The position numbers and the translations under genes were made by a program. From positions 1,058,380 to 1,122,379 of the forward strand of contig CAUEEP010000905.1 of NCBI GenBank assembly GCA_958450365.1: a stretch of DNA of 64,000 nt, in the 5' to 3' direction. The notes below the pieces were generated by a model, which ran no database searches, had not been told where the DNA came from, and saw only the letters and a list, made by a program, of their open reading frames with translations. Shown here piece after piece: positions 10,850 through 21,577 of this stretch (position 1 is the first letter of the stretch; the number at the start of each line of letters is the position of its first letter). The stretch is from Mesorhabditis belari (lineage: Eukaryota > Nematoda > Chromadorea > Rhabditida > Rhabditidae).

Positions 10850-11815
10850 CGCTTAAAATCTATCTAAATATTTAAAAAAGAAAATTTACATTAATCTCTT
10901 TGAACTTTGTAAGAAGGAAAGTGCAAAATTATTGATGTAAATTGAAATTTGAATAGTTGAATGGATTTGGAATGATATCAGAAGATTTAAAGATAAAAAA
11001 CAATAAGAGATTACCCCAGAAATAGATAAAATGTTTAAAATAATTCTAAATAAATTAAGAATCTCTTCTCGTTCACCTCAATCCGATAAATCGGATAAAT
11101 GGGATAGCTGGGCCGGCGACCAGTCCTGCTGAAGGGTAAATCGAGTTTGTCCGAAATGATTCGCTGCCCAGGGCTCTAAGACATCCTTTAACACCTTTGG
11201 TAGACCTAGCGCTGGTAGACCTAGCGCTGGTAGACCTAGAGCTGGTAGACCTAGAGCTGGTAGACCTAGAGCTGGTAGACCTAGAGCTGGTAGACCTAGA
11301 GCTGGTAGACCTAGAGCTGGTAGACCTAGAGCTGGTAGACCTAGAGCTGGTAGACCTAGAGCTGGTAGACCTAGAGCTGGTAGACCCAGAGCTGGTAGAC
11401 CTAGAGCTGGTAGACCTAGAGCTGGTAGACCGTAGCGTTGATTTTCACATTTCGATCGATGAACACAAGAGGATGCCGACCCAAACCATAACGGACTTCG
11501 GAAAAATTCGTTTTTTTCGATTCATTGGCTCTATTTCTATTTTTCTATTCAAAATCCGCCTAAAATCTATTTAAATATTTAAAAAACAAAATTTACATTA
11601 ATCTCTTTGAACTTTGTAAGGAGGAAAGGGGAAATTATTGATGTAATTTGAATGGTTGAATGGTTGAATGGATTTGGAATGATATCAGAGAATTTAAAAA
11701 TGAAAACATTAAGAGATTACCCCAGAAATAGATAAAATGTTTAAAATAAGTCGAAATAAATAAATAATCTCTTCATATTCACCTCAATCCTCAAAATCGG
11801 ATAAATCAAGGAAGA
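10850..11815. repeat. ~260-bp direct duplication flanking a 15-bp minisatellite
   Basis: The segment 10853-11090 (TTTACATTAATCTCTTTGAA ... CACCTCAATCC) recurs at 11550-11800 with about 10% divergence. Between the copies, 11196-11434 holds about 16 near-perfect copies of CTGGTAGACCTAGAG. The unit is a multiple of three, so it translates as repeated LVDLE, but no start context, splice sites or conserved flanks suggest a gene. Confidence 0.9.
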
Positions 11816-12216
11816 AAGATCATAGAAAAATGAGTTGGAAATAGATCCGAGTCAAAGATTGGATGGATTTCATGGATTATTTCGATTGAGTCACGTGTTT
11901 TTAGTGGAGGTTAAAGATTTCCATGTGATCATCTTTGCATAGCTCTTTTTTTAGTTCTCACTTCTCAAAGTGAGAGCTAAAAAGAGTAGAGAATCAAAAA
12001 TGAAGCCTATGGCCAAATTTCCAAAAAGATACAAAAAGTAGTTTCGCTTAAAATGCAAGTTTTGTGAAAATTCGTAAATTTCGCATTTCTTGAAAACGAG
12101 TTTTTGAATCGTTCTGAAAATTTGGATATAAGCTTGATTTTTGATTCTCTACAACTTTTCCATTGACACGAAAATGGGTTTCTTTTGAAGAAAGTCCTCA
12201 AACTGTCACATATGAC

Positions 12217-13137
12217 AATAGCCCGCAGTTTTCAATTCACCAACCCAACAGATTTTCCGGGCTTCAAGACAAAACAACAAAGCATTCACAATCTTAATAT
12301 TGGATCGTCATCGGTTACTACGTAAGCATATATATGTCTTAATCCGCTTACGAAATTCAGCCGCTAACGAATGAGGGTATTTCCGGGCATCCAATCAAAA
12401 AGTCACCCACATAAAAAATGTTCATAATACATATATTTTATAATAAATTTTCGAAATTAGCTCATTTGGTTCAGTAGCAAATTTTTTTTGAGCCCCCAAA
12501 GTTTAGGTTCAAAAATGGCTCTAAAAAATTTTCTACTCAGCCAAAAAACCTGCCTAATAGCTCATTTTGTAGCCAATTTGATGTAGTTTCTTAAAGTAAA
12601 GCCATCTAAAACAATTTTTCGTTGAAAGTAGAAGAAAGAGGGTAATTCTCAATTTCAGGGTAATTCTCAAATGTGAAAACAGCGACCGAGTTCAACTGAA
12701 GTCGTTCCTCGCCCTCTTTCTCCTAGCTTTGAAAAACAAATGTTCAATGTAGCTTTACTTTAAGAAACTACATCAAATTGGCTACAAAATGAGCTATTAG
12801 GCAAGTTTTTTGGCTGAGTAGAAAATCTTTTATAGACATTTTTGAACCTAAACTTTGGAGGTTCAAAAAAATTTTTCTACTGAACCAAATGAGCTAATTT
12901 CAAAAATTTATTATAAAATATATGTATTATGAACATTTTTTATGTGGGTGACTTTTTGATTGGATGCCCGGAAATACCCTCATTCGTTAGCGGCTGAATT
13001 TCGTAAGCGGCTGCGACATATATAATATTACCGTAATCTGTGACTCAGATCGTTATCGTAATCCTTTATAGCTTTGCCATAACCTTGTTTAACGTTTTCG
13101 TAAACCATAACTATTGGATTGGTGAATTGAAAACTCC
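12217..13137. mobile_element. Large fold-back (palindromic) element
   Basis: Outer ends TTTTCAATTCACCAA (12224) and TTGGTGAATTGAAAA (13114) are complementary. Arms of about 270 bp follow: 12345-12620 (CCGCTTACGAAATTCAGCC, TCACCCACATAAAAAATG, CATTTGGTTCAGTAG) against 12740-13013. A central unpaired 100 bp contains AACAGCGACCGAGTTCAACT. The outer ends resemble mariner termini. It is non-coding and most likely a fold-back or MITE nested within mariner debris. Confidence 0.85.
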
Positions 13138-13336
13138 GGGACTTTGAATTAAAATTTATTGAACATAAAACCATAAATTCATTCCAAATAATTTCCATTA
13201 TTATTGACGACTTCTGCCCATTTTATAGACAATTTGCGGATTCCTCTTTCGAAGTAGGATTTTGGTCTGTGTGTGAGACAAGTGTGAGACTCAGAAATGG
13301 AGGACTGGAGATGTCAGCTGTCAGCCCGGTTTGAGC

Positions 13337-13525
13337 ACTTTCTTCAAAAGAAACCCATTTTGGTGTCAATGGAAAAGTTGTAGAGAATCAAAAATTAGGC
13401 TTCTAGCCAAATTTCCAAAAAGATACACTTAGTAGTTTCGCTTAAAATGCAAGTTTTGTGAAAATTCGTAAATTTCGCATTTCTTGAAAACCAGTTTTTG
13501 AACCATTTTCGAAAAACTTTCAAGG
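13337..13525. repeat. Rearranged duplicate of 12005-12190
   Basis: 13395-13525 repeats 12010-12125 in the same orientation (AGTAGTTTCGCTTAAAATGC and flanks), whereas 13337-13395 repeats 12126-12190 in the opposite orientation (TTCAAAAGAAACCCATTTT). The change of orientation within one block marks an old inversion break or a hairpin-mediated rearrangement. Confidence 0.8.
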
Positions 13526-13559
13526 TCAAATTTTGACCGCTTCTTCCGAATCGAAGTGC

Positions 13560-14475
13560 TCTCCCGCAAGCTCATTACTCATGATCCGGAATAAATAGTA
13601 ATCAAAAGAGGTCCGGACTTTATGGGGAATGCGCCAAAATTTCCCAAACAAGGCTGTTTATTTTAGAGCGAGTCAGTTTTGCAACATGAGGGCGCGCGTT
13701 GTCGTGGAGGAGAACGATCTTTGATTTGAAGGGCCTATTCTTCTTGAGGGATTCATTCACCTTTCTCAACTGTTCACTGTATTTGATTGCATTAACGGTC
13801 GTCTTGCTATCCAGCAACTCCCAGTACACCACTCCCTCCATATCCCAGAAAACGCAGAGCATAAACTTCTGGTGCAAATTGGGTTTAGGGTCACTTTCAG
13901 GTTTCTCGCCTGGCCCCACCTATTGCCACTTCCTCTGAAAGTTCACAGATAAAACCCATTTCTCCTCTCCTTTTGTATCGTGAGAGATCAGCGGCACTGA
14001 TGGAGGGGCGCTGCCACTTCTGGGAATCAGTGAGGTCATGGGGCACCAAGTTTCGATTTAAATCCAAGGGTATGAAGATGCCTTAGCACTGTAACATGAT
14101 CAACCCCTAACTCTTCTCCCAATTCATGATGATACCCGATGGTCGTTGAGTAATGAGTTCGAGTAATTTGGGATCATCCAGTTGGGGTCCACGGCCCTCT
14201 GCATCTTTCAAAGATTTGTCCCCAGATCGAAACTTGGCAAACTTTTACTTTTAGTTGACACGTTCTTTCGGAAGGTGAGTCCCCCCTATCTTTTTAATAT
14301 TAGCAGCTGGCAAGCCTGCACTGTGCTCTTGTAGGAACTCATGAAGCATGACATGACGAATGGCAGATTGTCGTCCCGATTGTCCCGGTGGAGGTCCGAT
14401 TGTCGTCCCGATTGTCCCGGTGGAGGTCCGATTGTCGTCCCGATTGTCGATTGTCGATTGATCGAAACTTGGCAC
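13560..14475 (-). pseudogene. Decayed mariner transposase
   Basis: Pieces in family order on the minus strand: an N-terminal helical segment (HEFLQEHSAGLPAANIKK, from 14340); KFRSGDKSLKDAEGRGPQLDD near 14200; a helix-turn-helix piece HVTVLRHLHTLGFKSKLGAP near 14100-14040; GEEKWV near 13960 (the usual first Asp is Glu here); then 13919-13620 with MLCVFWDMEGVVYWELL and HDNARPH (second Asp kept). Stops and frameshifts separate the pieces, and the final SPD-SD motif is scrambled around 13600. It is clearly dead. A 32-bp repeat (14345-14460) interrupts the 5' end. Confidence 0.85.
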
Positions 14476-14790
14476 GCAATTCGTGGAAATCTAAGGCAAA
14501 ACGTGGAAATTTAAGGCAAAAACCCAATTCGTGGAAATCTAAGGCACCTTCATGCCCTTGGATTTAAATCGAAACTTGGGACTTGGGTGCCCCATGACCT
14601 CACTGATTCCCAGAAGTGGTAGCGCGCGATTGTCGTCCCGATGTCCGCGAAGATGGTTGAAGATGGTTAAAGATGATTAAAGGATGCTTAAAGATGGTTA
14701 AAGATGGTTGAAGATGGTTAAAGATGATCAGAGATGATCAGAGATGATTAAAGATGGTTAAAGATGGTTGAAGATGATTAAAGCTGCTTC
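14345..14790. repeat. Two minisatellites at the mariner 5' end
   Basis: GATTGTCGTCCCGATTGTCC with a GGTGGAGGTCC spacer repeats at 14368-14460, and again partially at 14625. TTAAAGATGG / TTGAAGATGG repeats about 13 times at 14650-14785. A fragment of the mariner HTH region is also duplicated at 14545-14625. Confidence 0.85.
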
Positions 14791-15029
14791 ATTCACTCAA
14801 AATCAAGCCTATTATGGTTCAACGATACATTAAAAAGAACGAAAAATTTTTTCATTTTTTTTAAGTGAAAATTCTCAGCTAATCTTCTTCGTCTTTCGAT
14901 TCTTTACAAAAAATCTAGTCCACACATCAAAGAATAAAGAAAAATGATGATATGGGAAATAGGAGAAGAGATTTGATCGGATAAATGAGCGACGGCGATA
15001 GCGAGAATGAAAGGGAAGAGGAGTTGAAG

Positions 15030-15285
15030 CTCACCAACATCTGCACATTGAAGTTACCGCATTTTCTCTAATAGTAGCGCACCGAGCCGAGCCGAGTTGA
15101 TGACGATTTTACGGTTTCCAAGCTTTAGCAGAAGCTCAACACTCAAATCCCCCACTAGATCTCATCGTCAGCTACATTTTCCGACCCCACATCGATAGGT
15201 TCTGATAAGCGGTTCTCGAGATTTCGAGGAATTTAGATTAGATGACGATCAGGGTGCACTACTCTATTAGAGAGGATACGGTATC
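15030..15285. repeat. Dispersed fold-back repeat, copy 3
   Basis: Terminal modules TACCGCATTTTCTCTAATAG (15055) and CTATTAGAGAGGATACGGTA (ending 15283) face each other. Between them are the GCCGAGCCGAGTTGATGAC and AGATCTCATCGTCAGC segments shared with the copies at 5345 and 9560. This copy shows the borders of the family most clearly: about 230 bp with TACCGTAT... ends. Confidence 0.85.
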
Positions 15286-15299
15286 TAAAACCAGCTATG

Positions 15300-16100
15300 C
15301 GTACAGTCTAGCTTTCCGCAGTCCGTGCGGATATTCTATCTAGAGGTACTGAGAGCACATAGTACAAATCTGATTGCAGTTTCGGATTCCTCACCCCTGA
15401 AAACCCCGTCGATTAATTCATGTGACATTTGTGACTACCGTATTCTCTCTAATATTTTTTGAAATTGCTGATTTTTTGTCAAAATTCGTTGAATTTGATT
15501 GTTTTTTTTGGTTAAAATTCGTTGAAATCTATTCATTTTGAAGGATTTTCACAAAATTTGGTTAAAAATTTGGTTAAAAACGCGTTAATCATTTCGAAAA
15601 TTGATGTAAATTCAAACTAAATTGAGGATTTTTTTTTGCCTCAGTAAAGAAGAGAAATTCTCAAAATTTTAACAAGACTGACCATTCTCGTGGGAGAATT
15701 CTTGGGGATTTTTCGAGATTTTTGAGACATTCAACAGTAATTGAGGCAGAAGTTTATTAGTACAAATTCGGAATTCGAAATTCTCCTTTTTTGCCTCAAA
15801 TTTTTACTATTACCATTTGATTGCTTGTTAGATTTTTGAACTCATCGCGATTTTCTTTCGATTTTCTTTTTAAAATTTGTCGACGCTTATGCAATTTGTT
15901 GGAAACTTGAGGGAAAAGTGTACAAATTTGCAAAGAAATTTCAGTCAAAAAAGGCAAAAAAAGCAAAAGAATTGCTCGGAAATTAGTTGAGAATTGAGAA
16001 AGTGAAAAATCTATCGAATTTTCCAATTGAGCTCTTTTATTCTTTGGAAACTTGCTCACATTTGAGTTTGATTCTTGATTGGGTGAATCATTTTCTAAAT
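15300..16100. other. AT-rich stretch, no gene seen
   Basis: Low-complexity sequence with scattered AAAATTCGTTGAA-like words. The 87-codon minus-strand frame at 15796-16059 is Lys/Phe/Leu-rich and has no splice context or recognisable motif. Confidence 0.6.
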
Positions 16101-16105
16101 GAATA

Positions 16106-16250
16106 ATGATTAAAGCCAGGCTAGGCTCAAGGCTAGGCTCAAGGCTAGGCTCAAGGCTAGGCTCAAGGCTAGGCTCAAGGCTAGGCTCAAGGCTAGGCTC
16201 AAGGCTAGGCTCAAGGCTAGGCTCAAGGCTAGGCTCAAGGCTAAACCTTG
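16106..16250. repeat. 12-bp minisatellite (GGCTAGGCTCAA)
   Basis: Eleven near-perfect units, followed to about 16730 by degenerate AGGxCAAGGC-rich sequence with G-rich bias, probably a decayed extension of the same array. Confidence 0.95.
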
Positions 16251-16796
16251 ACTTGACAATTAGTCTTAGGTTTGGCCAGATTTGGGTCCAGATTAGAACA
16301 AGACTAGACTAGACTAGAACGAAAACGAGCCAGGGTCAAGGCCCAAGACCAGCACAAGGACTAAACTAGGTCAGGATTAGGTCAGAGAGCCAGGTTAGGT
16401 TTAGACATGGTCAAGGCTTGGCCAGAGCTAGGTCTAAGACTAGGACCAAACCAAGCCAGGGTCAGAAGAGGGTTAGATCTGGGTTCAAGACCAAGACAAG
16501 GGCTAAACTGGGTCAGGATGAGATCAGAGTCAAGGCCAGGGCCAGGGCAGGGGCGTATCACGATAGGCTGGATGGGACAAGGGTTTAAACCAAATCAGAG
16601 ATCAGAGTCAAGGCCAGGGCCAGGACCAAAGAGTCGGGCTTGGTCAGGGTCGATCCAGGACCAGGATTCGGTCAGAGCTCGGTCATGGTTAAGCTAGGGT
16701 TCAGCTAGGGTTTAGCTAGTGTCATTAGAATGATTAGTGATCAAGCTTACTAGCATTCCAAGTTAGCTACATCAAGTGATGTAAACGAGTCGAATA

Positions 16797-18715
16797 CGAT
16801 TTAATTTTTGCGTAGATTTCACGGCCGATAATCACCTTTTCAACGGAGAAAAATGTGTAGAACTTATGCGTATTATTGTAGGCGTTTTTGCTACTTTTTA
16901 ACTGAAAAACATCATAGAACATAAAAGAACATGGAGGCCCGCAAGAAACCAATTACAACCTCAGAGCTTTTCCTCTTCCCAATTTCGTCTATAAATAAAC
17001 CCAGCTACTGTAAATATAGGAAATGCTTTTGCTTCCAAGACGAAGGCATTTAAACGAAAACCCTAACAACGCAATGCGCTAGAAAGTGCGCGTTTACGAG
17101 CGCCAAGAAGAAAGAAAAGGAAACGCGCAAACCTTTAGAGAAGCCGTTCTTTGGCCTCACCGTGGCCTCACCGTTTGCCTTCTGGCCTGACCGTTTGCCT
17201 TCTGGCCTGACCGTTTGCCTTCTGGCCTCACCGTTGCCCGTTCAATTACCCAAATGCCCCCAAAAAAAGGCTAAAATAAGCATTCTAAAAGTTCTACTCA
17301 CTACAGTAAGTCAAATTTAGTTTTACTAGGATGTTTTGGCATCATCTAGATCTTTGGATCTGTTTAAATTTGACAAATAAACATCGAAGAGTCCTTTCAC
17401 TTGATTCTGATTTAAAGTTCATGTTTTCGCGGTTTTTTCCCCGAAGCAAAGCCAGGATTTCCGTCTATAAAATAGCTTATTTTTGAAAAACATCCAAAAA
17501 ATGTACCAGTTTTTGAATCAGAAATGAAATTTGTGCTGAGAATAGCTGAGAAAGTTCAAGTTTCGTTTAATCATTCAGAAAATGGAATAAAATTTCGTTT
17601 ATTTTTTTAAAAATCTTAAAAAAATGATGATTTTCTTATGATTATTGTCAAAAAATGTAGGAAAAATGGCGGCTTTCTTCGGGCATTTTCCCGGATTTTC
17701 CATTGCGATTACAAGGATCGGATTACATTCAGAAAAAAAAACAAAAGCGAAATCACCTTTACTGGAGTTGGTTGTAAAACAACATTGTTCTTGAAAATGT
17801 TCTTGAATTGGTGGATTCGCTTTGCAAGTCAATTCGATTCAAGTCCATTCGAGTGAAACTTTCCAATTCCAAGAACTTTCTTTTCAATCTAATAGAAGAG
17901 CCTAGGTCTAATGGAAGAGCTTAGGTCTAATGGAAGAGCTTAGGTTTAATTGAAGAGCTTAGGTTTAGTTGAAGAGCTTAGGTTTAATGGAAGAGCTTAG
18001 GGCTTAGAGAAGCGCGGCTTTCTTAGGGAATTTTCCCGGATTTTACATTGCGATTATCGGATTACATTCAGAAAAAAAAACAAAAACGAAATCACCAACG
18101 AAATCACGAAATCAATCTACTAGAGTTGGTTGTAAAACAACATTATTCTCGAATTGCAAGTCAATTCGATTCAAGTCAATTCGATTCAAGTCAATTCGAG
18201 TGAAACTTTCCAATCCCAAGAACTTTCTTTCCATTCTAATTGAAGAGCTTTGAAGTTAAAGCTATAGAAAATAGGGGAGAACAATTGGAAATTCGCCGTC
18301 GATTTTCTTCAAAAGCTCTACCCAATTCTATAGTGATGAATTCGAATTTGAAGCACCAAAAAAAAAACCACAAAGCGAAGAGTTTAACTAAACATTTGTA
18401 TTGTATTCTTTTATTTGGTGGATTCGTTTTTAAAATCAATTCCAGTTAACCCTTTCGAGCATTTTCTTTCCAGCTTAATTGCAGACATTTGTCGTGAAGT
18501 TAACTACAAGAAATTCACATATAAAATAATGTAAAATATAAAAATAAACTATATGAAGTTTGTTGGTCAAAATTTAAAGCTGAATTCGGATTCTAGAGTC
18601 TTTCAATTGCAGGATTTCGTTCTTCTATAGTTCATCGATTTGCACGATTTGTAGGAATTTAAAAAAAAACAACAATCTCATTTTTTAACAAAGCTCTATT
18701 AGAATGATTAGTCGA
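16797..18715. repeat. Split inverted copy of the 7918-8222 repeat
   Basis: 18715 down to 18520 reads as the reverse complement of 7918-8109 (CATTCTAATGGAGCTTTGT at one end, ATTATTTTATATG at the other). 16875 down to 16797 matches 8145-8222 (CACATTTTTCTCCGTTGAAA). The two parts are contiguous in the plus copy but are 1.6 kb apart here, so later sequence has been inserted. The insert holds a 17640-17880 / 18020-18250 direct duplication and a 19-bp AAGAGCTTAGGTTTAATGG array (17893-18005). Confidence 0.75.
17150..17245. repeat. Short GC-rich tandem repeat next to a GTAAACGC-family unit
   Basis: TTCTGGCCTGACCGTTTGCC repeats four times. It is preceded at 17070-17105 by GAAAGTGCGCGTTTACGAGC, an inverted copy of the GTAAACGC hairpin motif that dominates 25-40 kb, and followed by GTTCAATTACCCAAATG, the 3' motif of that family. 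Confidence 0.7.
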
Positions 18716-19078
18716 ATTTGCGCAAAAAAAATTTCGGCTCATTAATCCTTATTCAATGGTTGATTGAAAAGTAGAAAACTCTTGAAGAAAAGAAACTAAA
18801 TTTCAATCCAAAAATGGCACTGAAACCTTGAGAAATTAGAAAAGAGCTTTTTCTTCTATAGTTAATCCGTTTTTCACATGGTTAAAACGAAATTGAAACG
18901 AAAATTCTAATGCATAAACGGATTATGAGATTAATCCCAGCAAATCCCTTCAAATATCGTAAACAATTTTGTTCATTTGCTTTATGAGGAATGTCGAATC
19001 TTGTCGTACGTACAGTTTTGAGAGGTTTGAAGAAAGAAAAGGCCAATTATATGCGAATTGAGTAATTAAATCGTCCTA

Positions 19079-19575
19079 TGGATTGAGATGAGAAAATCAG
19101 CTGACTGAGCCGGCCAAATCCTATCCAACCTATCCAATTCTACGCAGATTTTAATGCTGATTCCGAATCTGTATTCCGTTTTTGCTAAATGACAATCTGC
19201 AGAGAGTTCTCAGCGTCTAAAGTTTTCTTAGGACTCTGAAAATGTGGTCATTTGGGTCTTCACAGCTTAATGGACTCATTTTGATGCAGCCGAGTGTTAC
19301 AGCGTTCGTTTCCAGATCAGAACTTCACAAGTTCGACCCACGGCTGCACCAAATTGAGTCGATTAAGCTGTGAAGCCGTGAAGCTGTGAAGGAAGCTGTG
19401 AAGATCCAAATGATCAAATTTTCAGAGTCCTAACAAAACTTTAGACGCTGAGAGCTCTTTGCAGATTGTCAGCTAGCAAAAAAGGAATACAGATTTGGAA
19501 TCAGCATTAGAATCTGCGTAGAATTGAATAGGTTGGATAGGATTTTGTTTGGCTTAACCAGTTGATTTTCCCGTG
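19079..19575. repeat. Fold-back element with a tRNA-like centre
   Basis: The left arm 19095-19275 (CCAAATCCTATCCAACCTAT, TTCTACGCAGATT, ACAATCTGCAGAGAG) is the reverse complement of 19355-19560. At the centre, GCAGCCG (19293) and CGGCTGC (ending 19353) form a perfect 7-bp stem 62 nt apart. They enclose a GTTCGAC word like a T-loop, so the core resembles a truncated tRNA. Too short and mispaired to call a tRNA gene. Confidence 0.75.
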
Positions 19576-19675
19576 TCAATACAGAGGACGGTTCTCAATT
19601 CCCATATAATTGAAGTTCTTCAAATCTTTTCAAATAAAATGGTATAGGTTGGATAGGATTTCGTTGGCTTAACCA

Positions 19676-19835
19676 GTTGTCTTAACCAGCTTAACCAGCT
19701 TAACCAGCTTAGCCAGTTGTCTTAACCAGCTTAACCAACTTAACCAGTTGTCTTAACCAGCTTAACCAACTTAACCAGTTGTCTTAACCAGCTTAACCAA
19801 CGTAACCAGTTGTCTTAACCAGCTTAACCAGTTTT
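19676..19835. repeat. Minisatellite (CTTAACCAGTTGTCTTAACC)
   Basis: CTTAACCAG units of 10 bp combine into a higher-order 31-bp repeat with CAGTTGTCTTAAC. A second short array, GACCGTTGATCAATTTGTT, lies at 20357-20425. Confidence 0.9.
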
Positions 19836-20165
19836 CATTAAACTAGATGATGGAGAAATGCAGTGAAAAAGTGAAAAGTTCACTTTGTGCTCTCTTGTAC
19901 CTTCTGCAATTTATCAAAAAGTGAAAAAGTTTTGACATTTCCAGGATCGCCAACAAATGCAGTGAATCGCAAAAAAAGAATCTTTACTTTAAACAAAGCA
20001 CCGATTTGACAAACAACTGTTTGAGATCATTTGAGAGAAATCGAGATATGGTCATCGTTTCTTTGAGAACTTAATTTTTCCTCTCAAGAACGAATCTCCG
20101 AATTGAAATCAAAATAGTTTCGACGTTTCGATTTCGACGACGTTTCGACGTTTCGACGTTTGACG

Positions 20166-20225
20166 ACGACGACCAGCGGACTCGAACCCGGGTTTAATCT
20201 CACACGAGTTTTTCGTGGAATCAAA
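20166..20225 (-). repeat. tRNA-derived SINE-like unit 1
   Basis: The minus strand reads ...ACTCGTGTGAGATTAAACCC then GGGTTCGAGTCCGCTGGTCG. This is a B-box-like GGTTCGAGTCC preceded by a degenerate anticodon-arm region. Same family as the units at 20966, 21096, 21181, 21300, 23720 and 23845. Confidence 0.6.
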
Positions 20226-20965
20226 GATGGTGAATGATTTAGATAAGTGGATAGAATGAAATGCATATTGTGAATTCTAAATAAATTCACTTTTTGTGTG
20301 ATTTTTTCCACTTTCACTTCAACAAATTCACTTCTTGTGTGCCAAATAGTGCCTGAGCGTTGATCAATTTGTTGACCGTTGATCAATTTGTTGACCGTTG
20401 ATCAATTTGTTGACCGTTGATCAATTTTGCTTTGCAAAACCTACCGCAGAGATTTTGTTTGGGTCCCAAGAACGACTGCTTCTCATTTCTGTTGATGAGA
20501 GTGAGAATGGGGCTGGCTAAATGACCTAGCGATCCATCACAAATCACTCTGTTTTTTTGTCACAAAAAAGTCATTTCAAGGTTATGGTGGCTTTGGTTGG
20601 GAAGATGTTTTTTTCTCTTTTTTCTCTTTTTTCTTTTTCTCTTTCTCAAGCTTTGATCAGATTTTGAAATTGTTTTTGATAAACTTTACTGTAGTTTTAC
20701 CCTTTACCAGGTTACGGTAGTAAGATCTTTTCCGGTAATAAAACCTTTTCCTTACTGGTGTGTAATGCAAAAATTTGAACTTTAAAAGAGGTTATTCCCT
20801 AGAAAGAATTGTTAAACCTAGCAAAGTCTCGAGCCAAATCCGCTTCCATTTCGCCATTTCAATAGTTAGTAGAGTGTTTGAGTTTCTGACTTTTGACCCA
20901 ATAGCTTGATCTAAGCTTGTAAAATAGTTTAATGGCTATTTTTCGATTTATGCAAAAGATTTTGT

Positions 20966-21355
20966 CGGCCAACGGACTCGAACCCGGGTTCGATTTCGCG
21001 AGACTTCACAGCGCTAACCATTAGGCCATAGGAGGTATTTAACGGTCGCGTAAAAGTCGATCATAACCCGAGCTTCCAAAAAGCAGCAAGCAATTTGACG
21101 GGTTTAATTTCACGAGAGTTTTCCATGCTAACCATAAGGCTATGGGACGCATAAAAGTTGCTGATAACCCGACCAAATACAGCAAGCAGAGTCGAACCCG
21201 GGTTTGATTTTACGAGAGAGTTTCCCGTGCTAACCATAAGCCCATAGGAGGTAGCTAACGGCTGCGTAAAACTCGATCATAACTCGAGCTTTCAAAAGTC
21301 GGCCAGCGGACCCGAACCAGGGTTTGTATTCCGAGAGTTCACAGCGCTAACCAGG
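20966..21355 (-). repeat. Cluster of tRNA-derived SINE-like units 2-5
   Basis: Four units lie at about 20966-21036, 21096-21152, 21181-21252 and 21300-21355. On the minus strand each reads from TATGGCCTAATGGTTAGC (A-box-like) through a variable arm to AACCCGGGTTCGAGTCC (B-box-like). Flanking text ACTTTTACGCGACCGTTA and GCATAAATCGAAAAATAG is shared between units. No acceptor stem pairs well enough for a working tRNA, so these look like RNA polymerase III-derived repeats. Confidence 0.7.
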
Positions 21356-21577
21356 TAGTTAATCAGTTAGTTAACGGCCATAGGAGGTAGTTAACGGCCG
21401 CGTAAAAGTTGCTGACCTTCCAAAAAGTTTCAGAAGGGCCTAGCACTCAAACTTTCGCCGTGTACTGTTCACTGAAAATTGACATATAATTTACGAAACG
21501 TTTGGGATGAGTGATACTTCATTCGATAGATTTCTTGATGAATATTGATAACTAAAGAAAATGAACTGCCCAAAGTA

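Noticed and set aside
11197..11574. 125-codon frame with LVDLE repeats
   Set aside because: Product of a perfect 15-bp minisatellite; the flanks are a non-coding duplication.
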